Below, piece after piece: positions 1-7,199 of a DNA stretch of 64,000 bases; within the stretch, counting starts at the first letter, position 1, and each line of letters opens with the position of its first letter. Location: contig NZ_JAGGNU010000040.1 in assembly GCF_018614915.1 (NCBI RefSeq), positions 86,684 to 150,683 on the forward strand, given 5' to 3'. The stretch comes from Variovorax paradoxus. Lineage in GTDB: Bacteria > Pseudomonadota > Gammaproteobacteria > Burkholderiales > Burkholderiaceae_C. The position numbers were made by a program, and so were the translations under genes. Below the pieces are notes generated by a model that saw only the letters and a program-made list of their open reading frames with translations, did no database searches and was not told the origin of the DNA.

Positions 1-780
1 GAGAAAGGCGAATACACCTTCGCCCAGACCTTCCCCACCGGCACGCATGCGATGTGGCTCTACTACTGGATGGCTGCCAACGGCATCAATCCGCTGAAGG
101 ATGCCAAGGTCATCACCGTGCCGCCGCCGCAGATGGTCGCGAACATGCGGGTGGGCAACATGGACGGCTACTGCGTCGGCGAACCCTGGGGCCAGCGCGC
201 GATCATGGACGGCATCGGCATCACGGCCGTCACCACGCAGGACATCTGGAAGGACCACCCCGAGAAGGTGCTCGGCACCACCGGCGACTTCGTCAAGAAG
301 TACCCCAACACTGCACGCGCGGTGACCGCCGCCATCCTCGAAGCCGGCCGCTGGATCGACACCGGCCTGCAGAACAAGAACAAGATGGCCGAGACCATCG
401 CCGACAAGAGCTACGTCAACACCAGCGTCGACGCCATCAACCAGCGCATCCTGGGCCGCTACACCAACGGCCTCGGCAAGAACTGGGACGACCCCAACCA
501 CATGAAGTTCTACAACGACGGCGCAGTGAACTTCCCCTTCCTGTCGGACGGCATGTGGTTCCTCACGCAGCACAAGCGCTGGGGTCTGCTGAAGGAGCAT
601 CCCGACTATCTCAAGGTCGCGACGGAAATCAACAAGCTGGACCTCTACAAGCAGGCCGCCGCGGCCTCGAAGACGCCGGTGCCCAAGGACACGATGCGCA
701 GCAGCAAGCTGATCGACGGCGTGGTGTGGGACGGCAAGAACCCCAAGCAGTACGCCGAGTCGTTCAAGGTCAATGCCTGA
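1..780 (+). CDS. nrtA: Nitrate ABC transporter substrate-binding protein NrtA (3' part)
   Basis: This is the C-terminal 259 residues of a CmpA/NrtA-type periplasmic nitrate-binding protein; the reading frame is open to the left edge, so the signal peptide and N-terminal lobe lie outside the window. Family-typical segments are TFAQTFPTGTHAMWLYYW at the left edge and the PPPQMVANMRVGNMDGYCVG stretch (coordinates about 121-180), which matches the hinge and ligand-pocket region of NrtA/CmpA proteins. The gene is followed at once by a permease and an ATPase, the normal order of a nitrate importer. The stop codon overlaps an alternative ATG of nrtB at 773. Cyanate, bicarbonate or taurine binding is possible for this superfamily, but the nirB/nasA neighbourhood favours nitrate. 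Confidence 0.93.
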   Translation, partial: EKGEYTFAQTFPTGTHAMWLYYWMAANGINPLKDAKVITVPPPQMVANMRVGNMDGYCVGEPWGQRAIMDGIGITAVTTQDIWKDHPEKVLGTTGDFVKKYPNTARAVTAAILEAGRWIDTGLQNKNKMAETIADKSYVNTSVDAINQRILGRYTNGLGKNWDDPNHMKFYNDGAVNFPFLSDGMWFLTQHKRWGLLKEHPDYLKVATEINKLDLYKQAAAASKTPVPKDTMRSSKLIDGVVWDGKNPKQYAESFKVNA

Positions 781-790
781 GGAACCCGCC

Positions 791-1714
791 ATGGTCAGTG
801 CCGTCTTCCACTCCTCCCTCGACGCCGCGGCGACGCCCGCGGTCGCGCCGCTCGTCGCCCGCAACGCCGCGCCGCCAGCGCCCGCAGCCGCCGCCCCGAT
901 GCCGCCGGAACCCGCGCCGCGCATGCCGCGCGACTTCAGCGTCCTGTGGCTGCGCGTGCTGCCGCCGATCCTCGGCTTTGCATTGCTGGTCCTGATCTGG
1001 GAACTGGTGGCGATGAAGAGCACCACCGGCTTTCCGTCGCCGCTCGCCGTCTGGCAGCAGGCGCTCACGGTCTTCAGCGATCCGTTCTACAGCAAGGGCC
1101 CGAACGACCAGGGCGTGGGCTGGAACGTGCTCTCGTCGCTGCAGCGGGTGGCGCTCGGCTTCGGTCTCGCGGCCGCAGTGGGCATCCCGGCCGGCTTCGC
1201 GATCGGCCGCTTCGAGTTTCTCTCGCGCATGTTCAATCCGCTGATCAGCCTCTTGCGCCCGGTGTCGCCGCTGGCCTGGCTGCCGATCGGCCTGCTGGTC
1301 TTCAAGGGCGCCAACCCGGCCGCGATCTGGACCATCTTCATCTGCTCGATCTGGCCCATGATCATCAACACCGCCGTCGGCGTGCAGCGCGTGCCGAGCG
1401 ACTACATGAACGTGGCGCGGGTGCTGAACCTGTCCGAGTGGAAGATCCTCACCAAGATCCTGTTCCCGGCCGTGCTGCCCTACATGCTGACCGGCGTGCG
1501 GCTCGCGGTCGGCACCGCCTGGCTGGTGATCGTCGCGGCCGAGATGCTGACCGGCGGCGTCGGCATCGGCTTCTGGGTCTGGGACGAGTGGAACAACCTC
1601 AACGTCGCCAACATCATCATTGCGATCTTCGTCATCGGCATCGTCGGCCTGGTGCTCGAGTTCGCGCTCATCAAGATTGCCACGGCATTTACGTTCGAAG
1701 AGGTGAAGGCATGA
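791..1714 (+). CDS. nrtB: Nitrate ABC transporter permease NrtB
   Basis: This is the inner-membrane permease of the nitrate importer, 307 residues. After an Ala/Pro-rich cytoplasmic N-terminus of about 45 residues come several hydrophobic helices. A BPD-type coupling stretch (VARVLNLSEWKILTKILFP) contacts the ATPase, and the C-terminal helices are typical of NrtB/SsuC permeases. I prefer ATG 791, preceded by GAGG at 779-782, over the in-frame ATG 773, which overlaps the nrtA stop and has no ribosome binding site at the right distance. The stop overlaps the start of a 63-bp repeat module rather than nrtC directly. Confidence 0.93.
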   Translation: MVSAVFHSSLDAAATPAVAPLVARNAAPPAPAAAAPMPPEPAPRMPRDFSVLWLRVLPPILGFALLVLIWELVAMKSTTGFPSPLAVWQQALTVFSDPFYSKGPNDQGVGWNVLSSLQRVALGFGLAAAVGIPAGFAIGRFEFLSRMFNPLISLLRPVSPLAWLPIGLLVFKGANPAAIWTIFICSIWPMIINTAVGVQRVPSDYMNVARVLNLSEWKILTKILFPAVLPYMLTGVRLAVGTAWLVIVAAEMLTGGVGIGFWVWDEWNNLNVANIIIAIFVIGIVGLVLEFALIKIATAFTFEEVKA

Positions 1715-1773
1715 ACCGCAGGGCCGCTCCCAAGGTGAATACCGCAGCGCACCGCGCGGAGGTTTCCGAATGA
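1711..1773 (+). repeat. 63-bp coupling module, copy 1 (20-codon mini-ORF)
   Basis: This 63-bp unit encodes a 20-residue peptide (MNRRAAPKVNTAAHRAEVSE). Its ATG overlaps the nrtB stop (ATGA at 1711-1714) and its TGA overlaps the nrtC start (ATGA at 1770-1773). A second unit of identical length sits between yjgA and mog at 21406-21468; by hand alignment 52 of 63 positions are identical, with both stop-start overlaps conserved. It reads as a dispersed spacer that can sit in an operon without breaking translational coupling. Whether the peptide has a function is unknown. Confidence 0.75.
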
Positions 1774-2579
1774 ATGACGACAGCAAGTACATCGACATCC
1801 ACGGCGTCGAGCAGCGCTTCAAGACGCCCAAGGGCAGCTTCCTCGCGCTGCGCGACATCCAGCTCAACGTCGCCAAGGGCGAGTTCATCACGCTGATCGG
1901 GCACTCGGGCTGCGGCAAGTCCACGCTCCTGAACCTGATCGCGGGCCTGACGATGCCGACGCAGGGCACGCTGCTGTGCGCCAACCGGGAGATCGGCGGC
2001 CCCGGCCCCGAGCGCGCGGTGGTGTTCCAGAACCACTCGCTCCTGCCCTGGCTGACCTGCCACGAGAACGTGTACCTCGCGGTCGAGCGCGTGTTCGCTG
2101 CGACCGAGAACAAGGCACAGCTCAAGGCGCGCACCGAAGCGGCGCTCGCGCTGGTCGGCCTCACGGCAGCCGCGCAGAAGCGCCCGGGCGAGATTTCCGG
2201 CGGCATGAAGCAGCGCGTGGGCATCGCGCGCGCGCTGTCGATGGAGCCCAAGGTGCTGCTGATGGACGAGCCCTTCGGCGCCCTCGATGCGCTGACGCGC
2301 GCCAAGCTGCAGGACGAGCTGCTCGCCATCGTGCAGAAGACGCACAGCACGGTGGTCATGGTCACGCACGACGTGGACGAGGCGGTGCTGCTGTCCGACC
2401 GCATCGTGATGCTCACCAACGGCCCTGCCGCCACCATCGGCGACATCCTGGCGGTCGACCTCCCGCGCCCGCGCAACCGCGTCGAACTCGCCGAAGACCC
2501 GGCCTATGTGCATGCGCGCAAGGCCGTGATCGATTTCCTCTACACGCGCCAGGCGCACGTGGAGAAGGTCGCGGCCTGA
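1770..2579 (+). CDS. nrtC: Nitrate ABC transporter ATP-binding protein NrtC/NrtD
   Basis: This is the ATPase of the importer, 269 residues. It carries Walker A (GHSGCGKST), the ABC signature (SGGMKQRVGIARAL), Walker B with D-loop (LLMDEPFGALD) and the switch histidine (VTHDVDEA). It has no fused substrate-binding domain such as cyanobacterial NrtC has, so it resembles NrtD or SsuB-type single-domain ATPases. Translation is coupled to the repeat module through ATGA at 1770. It converges with the ANTAR regulator gene, leaving a gap of only 21 bp. Confidence 0.94.
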   Translation: MNDDSKYIDIHGVEQRFKTPKGSFLALRDIQLNVAKGEFITLIGHSGCGKSTLLNLIAGLTMPTQGTLLCANREIGGPGPERAVVFQNHSLLPWLTCHENVYLAVERVFAATENKAQLKARTEAALALVGLTAAAQKRPGEISGGMKQRVGIARALSMEPKVLLMDEPFGALDALTRAKLQDELLAIVQKTHSTVVMVTHDVDEAVLLSDRIVMLTNGPAATIGDILAVDLPRPRNRVELAEDPAYVHARKAVIDFLYTRQAHVEKVAA

Positions 2580-2600
2580 GACGAGCCAGCCCAGCCGGAG

Positions 2601-3881
2601 TCAGGACATGATGACCTGCAGGCTGTGCTCGTACGAGGCCGTGAGCCCTTCGAAGATCCCGACCAGCAGTTCGCTCGAGCGCGCCAGCGCGGCGCGCCCT
2701 TCGGCGCTGTCGGCGGAGCGCACGCCGCGCACCAGCCGCAGCCACTCGTCGCGCGCCGCGACCAGCGCAGCGCGGATTTCGGGCGAACTCAGGGGCGCGC
2801 GCTCCAGTTCCAGCAAGGCGGCCTCGAACTCGGCCATGGTCGGCGCGAGGGTGTCGCCCGCCACGGTCGACGGCAGCATCGACGCCAGCAGCGCGTCCTT
2901 GGCCAGGCGCTGCACCCGCATGCGCTGGCGGCCGCAGATGTTGACGATGCGCAGCGCCCGGCGGGCGCCGGAGGCTTCGAGCGCGCCGGTCAAGGTCTCG
3001 GCGGCGGCCAGCAGGGCTTCGGCCCGTGCATCGATGTCGGGCAGGACCTGCGGCGCCGCCCGTGCTGCAAGGGCTGCGGACAGCACCTGCCAGGCTGCGC
3101 GCGCGTTGGCCAGGGCCTGCGCGCAGGCCTCGTTCAATTCGAGTGCGCCGAGATGATCGAGGTTGTCCTGCACCCGTTCGGCCGATTCGGTGCGCAGCGC
3201 CCGGCTGCGCCGCGCTTCGACGCCGGCCAGCGCCTGGGCCGCCAGGCGCACCAGCCGCTGCGACAGCATGCGCAGCTGCCCCGCACGGTTGATCGCATCG
3301 GCCCATTGCGCGGCTTCGATGACGGAGCGCGAGACCTCGCCCAGGCGCAGGTTGGCATGCATGGCGGCGCCGCGCAGCAGGCCGAAGGCCTCGTCCTCCT
3401 CGATGCCGCGCGCCGACATCAACAGCCCCTTGGCGCGGTCGATCCACTTGCGCTCATCGAGCCGCGTGCGCAGGGCCGCCAGCTCGGCGCGCAGCGCGGC
3501 CTCGCGCTGCCAGCGTGCCTGTGCCCGGCCCGCGAGGGCCGCCAGCGCAGCGCCATCGAGCGTGTCGATCGGCGCCCAGGCATGCACGCCGAGGGCGGCG
3601 AGTTCCTCGTGCAGCGCGCGGCCGAGCGGCGCGCTGGCGAGGCTGAGCGCACAAGGCGGCGCCCCCGACCAGGCACGCAAGGCTTCCGGCAGCTCCGGCG
3701 CCGGATCGGGCAGGAAGATCAGGGTCTGCTGTGGTGCCAATGCCTGCACCTGTTGCACCATCGTGCTGCAGGTGGCTTGCGCAAGGAGCACGAAATCGGC
3801 TTCGGCCAAGGCCTGTTGCAGCGACGCGGGCAGCACCGCGTCAGCGGATTCGTGAGGCAGAACGACGAGAAGGGAAATCAT
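2601..3881 (-). CDS. ANTAR-domain regulator with tandem PilJ/NIT-like sensor (NasT/NasR-like)
   Basis: Probable nitrate/nitrite-responsive transcription antiterminator, 426 residues. Residues 1-120 look like a degenerate receiver without a clear acidic pocket. Residues 137-192 are an ANTAR RNA-binding domain (LDERKWIDRAKGLLMSARG). The C-terminal half carries two PilJ/NarX-type motifs, INRAGQLRMLSQR at 197-209 and VNICGRQRMRVQR at 313-325, about 116 residues apart. Klebsiella NasR has its NIT sensor before ANTAR; here the order is reversed. ATG 3881 is chosen because the longer in-frame extension is low-complexity and would run into the narK promoter region. The gene is divergent from narK and convergent with nrtC. 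The ligand is inferred from context. Confidence 0.82.
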   Translation of the reverse strand: MISLLVVLPHESADAVLPASLQQALAEADFVLLAQATCSTMVQQVQALAPQQTLIFLPDPAPELPEALRAWSGAPPCALSLASAPLGRALHEELAALGVHAWAPIDTLDGAALAALAGRAQARWQREAALRAELAALRTRLDERKWIDRAKGLLMSARGIEEDEAFGLLRGAAMHANLRLGEVSRSVIEAAQWADAINRAGQLRMLSQRLVRLAAQALAGVEARRSRALRTESAERVQDNLDHLGALELNEACAQALANARAAWQVLSAALAARAAPQVLPDIDARAEALLAAAETLTGALEASGARRALRIVNICGRQRMRVQRLAKDALLASMLPSTVAGDTLAPTMAEFEAALLELERAPLSSPEIRAALVAARDEWLRLVRGVRSADSAEGRAALARSSELLVGIFEGLTASYEHSLQVIMS

Positions 3882-3936
3882 GGCGAGGCCGTGGTGGACC
3901 AGAAGGGAAGCATAGGACACGCGCGCCGCCGCAAGC

Positions 3937-3952
3937 AGGCACGGCTCTTGCT
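3937..3952 (+). promoter_or_regulatory. Sigma-54 promoter of the narK/nir/nas operon
   Basis: AGGCACGGCTCTTGCT matches the sigma-54 consensus: the -24 GG is at 3938-3939 and the -12 GC at 3950-3951, exactly 10 nt apart. Transcription would start near 3963, giving a leader of about 175 nt before narK. RpoN control with an NtrC-type activator is usual for nitrate assimilation genes. Confidence 0.7.
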
Positions 3953-3963
3953 TCGCATCACGC

Positions 3964-3983
3964 GCGGTGTAACGAAGCACCGC
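3964..3983 (+). promoter_or_regulatory. Leader hairpin with A1/G4 hexaloop, possible ANTAR target
   Basis: GCGGTG (3964-3969) pairs perfectly with CACCGC (3978-3983). A U-G closing pair leaves the six-base loop AACGAA, with A at position 1 and G at position 4, the loop rule of ANTAR targets. It lies at the predicted 5' end of the sigma-54 transcript. A convincing second A1/G4 hairpin was not found. A strong GC hairpin follows at 4013-4033 but has no U-tract, so antitermination is not proven. Confidence 0.4.
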
Positions 3984-4138
3984 TTTGGTGAGGCTGCAGC
4001 TTCCTGCGCCGACCCGGCAGCGCAAGCGCCGGGCACACCCTCCACGCCGGTGGTGTCCGCCGCCGGCATACCGCCTCCAACCCCGTCCGACGACACGGCC
4101 CGCACCAGGCCGCGCCGCGGCTTTTCGCATTGAACGCC

Positions 4139-5407
4139 ATGTCCAGCTTCAGGAACTTCTTGCATTCAGGCCACGGACCGACGCTGTTCGCGTCCTTCCT
4201 GTACTTCTCGTTCTCGTGCTGCATCTGGGTGCTCAACGGCGCCATGGCGCCCTTCATCGGCGAAAGCTTCGATCTCTCGCCGGCGCAGAAGGGCCTGATG
4301 CTGTCGGTGCCGATCATTGCCGGTGCGCTGATGCGCTTCCCGCTCGGCATCCTGTCGCAGTACATCGGCCGCAAGAACGCGACCCTGGTCGAGATGGGCC
4401 TGATCGCCGTGGCGATGCTGTTCGGCTTCTTCATGGTCAAGAGCTTCAACGACCTGCTGGCCATGGGCGTGCTGCTGGGCATTGCCGGCGCCAGCTTCGG
4501 CGTCGCGCTGTCGCTCGGCTCGGGCTGGTTTCCGCCGCAGCACAAGGGCCTGGCGATGGGCCTGGTGGGCGCCGGCAACGTCGGCACCGCGGTGTCGGTG
4601 CTGGTCGCCCCGCCGCTGGCGCAATGGCTGGGCTGGCAGAGCGTGTACGGCGTGGCGGCCGGGGCGATCCTGCTGCCGATGATCGTGATGGTCGTGCTCG
4701 CGAAGGAGCCGCCCGACGTCGACAGCCACGCCAGCTTCCGCGAGCACATCGCCTGCCTGTTCGAGAAGGACGGCTGGGTGTTCAGCCTGATCTACGGCGT
4801 CACCTTCGGCGGCTTCATCGGCCTCACCACCTTCCTGCCCTCCTACTACTACGACCAGTTCGGCGTGAGCAAGGTGCAGGCCGGCCAGCTGACCATGCTC
4901 GCCGCCTTCATGGGTGCCGCCGTGCGCATCGTCGGCGGCTGGATCTCGGACCGCTGGGGCGGCGTGAACACGCTGACGCTGGTGCTGGTGGTGGTGGCCG
5001 TCGGCCTGGCGCTGGTGGGCATCTCTTCGGCTTCGCTGACCTTGACCACGCTGCTGCTGATCGTCTGCTTCGCCGCCCTGGGCGCCGGCAATGGCGCGCT
5101 GTTCCAACTGGTGCCGCTGCGCTGGCCGACCAGCACGGCCGTGGCCGGCTCGATGATCGGCGAGATCGGCGCACTCGGCGGCGGCCTGGTGCCCAACGCC
5201 ATGGGGCTCTCCAAGCAGTACCTGGGCAGCTACGTCTGGGGCTTCGTCTTCTTCGCCGTGCTGTCGCTCGTCATGCTGGGCGTCATGCGCGTGATGCAGA
5301 TCCGCTGGACGCGCACCTGGGCCGAAAAAGGCGGCCGTGCCCGCGGCGCTTCTTCGCAGCCGGAGGCGACCGAGTTCACCGGCGCCCGAAAGGCGGCGCG
5401 CCAATGA
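4139..5407 (+). CDS. narK: NarK/NasA-type nitrate/nitrite MFS transporter
   Basis: Major facilitator of the nitrate/nitrite porter family, 422 residues with about 12 hydrophobic helices. NNP-type motifs are visible: the glycine-rich GAGNVGTAVSVLVAPPL in the middle and GEIGALGGGLVPNAMG late in the protein. It is the second nitrate uptake route of the locus, alongside NrtABC. ATG 4139 is preferred; TTG 4130 lies three codons upstream in frame. Neither start has a strong ribosome binding site. It is the first gene behind the sigma-54 promoter at 3937 and may also export nitrite. Confidence 0.9.
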   Translation: MSSFRNFLHSGHGPTLFASFLYFSFSCCIWVLNGAMAPFIGESFDLSPAQKGLMLSVPIIAGALMRFPLGILSQYIGRKNATLVEMGLIAVAMLFGFFMVKSFNDLLAMGVLLGIAGASFGVALSLGSGWFPPQHKGLAMGLVGAGNVGTAVSVLVAPPLAQWLGWQSVYGVAAGAILLPMIVMVVLAKEPPDVDSHASFREHIACLFEKDGWVFSLIYGVTFGGFIGLTTFLPSYYYDQFGVSKVQAGQLTMLAAFMGAAVRIVGGWISDRWGGVNTLTLVLVVVAVGLALVGISSASLTLTTLLLIVCFAALGAGNGALFQLVPLRWPTSTAVAGSMIGEIGALGGGLVPNAMGLSKQYLGSYVWGFVFFAVLSLVMLGVMRVMQIRWTRTWAEKGGRARGASSQPEATEFTGARKAARQ

Positions 5408-5424
5408 GCCGTCTGCGCGTCAGC

Positions 5425-7134
5425 TCAATGCGGCAGGAAAAGCAGCCACACGACCAAGAGCGCGTTGAAGAGCAGCGACACGGCCAGCGCGATCTTGTAC
5501 AGCGCGGCCGGATCGCGGTGGATCAGCGGCGTGGCGGACGGCGCGGCGACCGGGCGCGAAGCACCGCGCTCGAGCGCCAGCAGCAGTTCTTCGGCGGTCT
5601 CGAAGCGTTGCCGCGGGTCGCGCGCGACCGCCTTGCGCACCAGGTGGTCGAGCCACATCGGCACATCGGGCCGGATGCGCGAGAGCGCGACCGGATCGCG
5701 CCGGTAACGGGCCGGCTGGTAGGGCTCGATCTCGCCGTAGGGCAGGCGTCCCGAGAGCCACTGGTAGAGCGTGACGCCGAGCGCGAACAGATCGCTCGCG
5801 GCATCGGCGACGGCGCCCTCCCACTGCTCGGGATTGATGTAGCTCGGCGTGCCGGCATGCAGCTCGCGCTGCGCGGCGCCCTCGCGCCCGGACAGGGCAA
5901 CGCCGAGGTCAAGAATGCGCCAGCGGCCGTCCTCGCCCAGGTGCAGGTTGCCGGGCTTGATGTCGCGATGCACCACGCCTTGGCGGTGCAGCCGGCCCAG
6001 CGCGCGCGCCACTTCGATGGCGGCTGCGACCACTTCACTCACCGCGCCGCGCTGGCCGGACTTGCGCATCTGCTCCAGCGTACGCCCGCCGTGCCAGTCG
6101 AACACGGTGTAGAGCGCGCTCGCGTCCTCGCTGCGTTCGTGCACCCGCACGAAGCCGCCCTCGCCGCGCGCACTCACGCGCAGGCCCAGCCAGGCCTCGT
6201 GCGCCAGCATCGCGCGCTCCTGCGGGTCGCTGGCGCGCGAGGGATGCAGGGTCTTGAGCGCGACCAGCGCGCGCGTGGCCGGATGGCGCGCCTGGTACAG
6301 CAGATGCACGCCGGTATCGGCCACCAGCGCGGTGATGAGGTAGCCATCGAGCTTGTCGCCCACCTTCAGCGCGGGCGGCGGCTGGAGCCGGCGCACGTCG
6401 CCGAGCTCGTCGTCGAGTTGGCGCGCATCCAGGCCGGCGACCCGGATCACCAGCGCGGTGGCGTTGTCGCGCGTGCCGGCCGCCAGCGCGGCCTCCACCA
6501 GCGCTTCGCTGGCGTCTGCCGCGCTGCCCTGCAACGCAAGCAGCGCGAGCTGCTGCGCCTTGAGCACGCCATGCACGCCGTCGGAGCTGAGAACGAAGCA
6601 GTCGCCCACGCGCACGTCGCCCTGGGCGTAGTCGACACGCACCTGGTCGTCCAGCCCGATGGCGCGCGTCAGCCGGCTGCGCATGTCGGGATGCTCGAAG
6701 GCGTGGTCCTGGGTCAGCGGCACGGCCGGCTCGGCGCCTGCTCGCACGCGCCAGGCACGGGTATCGCCGACATGCGCCAGCGTGTAGCTCTGGCCGTGCA
6801 GGACCAGCGCGGTCATGGTGGTGAGCGCGGCGCCGCCGCCCTGCCGGCGCCGGTTGTGGTCGGCCAGCCAGGCGTTCTGCGCGCCGATCAGCCGGTCCAG
6901 CGCCGCGGTCGGCTCCCAGGTGTCGGGCGTCGCGAAGTAGTCGGCCAGAAGCCCCATCACGGTGGTCTGCGCGGCTTCCAGGCCGCGGCCGCCCGTGGAC
7001 ACGCCGTCGGCAATGGCGGCAATCAACCCGCGCGCCTCGTCGCCCGGCGGTGCATGCACCGCACCGGCGAAATCCTCGTTCACCTCGCGCGGTCCGCGCC
7101 GGCTCGCATAGCCGATATCCACTTCAAAGCTCAT
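5425..7134 (-). CDS. Bifunctional PP2C phosphatase / Ser-Thr protein kinase, membrane-anchored
   Basis: A 569-residue fusion. Residues about 5-235 are a PP2C phosphatase with its metal ligands intact (NED at 19-21, ADG at 42-44, SSDG at 183-186, RDN at 222-224). Residues about 262-530 are a Hanks-type kinase with the beta-3 lysine K294, helix-C E313, HRDIKPGN at 389-396, DLG instead of DFG at 409-411 and NPE instead of APE at 434-436. The glycine-rich loop is degenerate. A single C-terminal membrane helix (about 546-566) tethers it with the catalytic domains in the cytoplasm. It sits on the opposite strand between narK and nirB. ATG 7134 gives the normal PP2C start. Its substrates are unknown; the context suggests control of nitrate uptake or reduction. 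Confidence 0.88.
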   Translation of the reverse strand: MSFEVDIGYASRRGPREVNEDFAGAVHAPPGDEARGLIAAIADGVSTGGRGLEAAQTTVMGLLADYFATPDTWEPTAALDRLIGAQNAWLADHNRRRQGGGAALTTMTALVLHGQSYTLAHVGDTRAWRVRAGAEPAVPLTQDHAFEHPDMRSRLTRAIGLDDQVRVDYAQGDVRVGDCFVLSSDGVHGVLKAQQLALLALQGSAADASEALVEAALAAGTRDNATALVIRVAGLDARQLDDELGDVRRLQPPPALKVGDKLDGYLITALVADTGVHLLYQARHPATRALVALKTLHPSRASDPQERAMLAHEAWLGLRVSARGEGGFVRVHERSEDASALYTVFDWHGGRTLEQMRKSGQRGAVSEVVAAAIEVARALGRLHRQGVVHRDIKPGNLHLGEDGRWRILDLGVALSGREGAAQRELHAGTPSYINPEQWEGAVADAASDLFALGVTLYQWLSGRLPYGEIEPYQPARYRRDPVALSRIRPDVPMWLDHLVRKAVARDPRQRFETAEELLLALERGASRPVAAPSATPLIHRDPAALYKIALAVSLLFNALLVVWLLFLPH

Positions 7135-7199
7135 GGCGCGATTCTCCACGCGCGCGCCGGGCATCTTCTCCTGCTTGAATCCACGAAAGGCCCAACCCC

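Noticed and set aside
4013..4033. GC-rich hairpin in the narK leader as a terminator
   Set aside because: The stem is strong but has no T-run after it, so I do not call it an intrinsic terminator; it is mentioned only in the leader finding.
7135..7199. Possible sigma-54 promoter before nirB (GGGCATCTTCTCCTGC)
   Set aside because: The GG-GC spacing is 11 or 12 instead of 10, so it does not fit the consensus.
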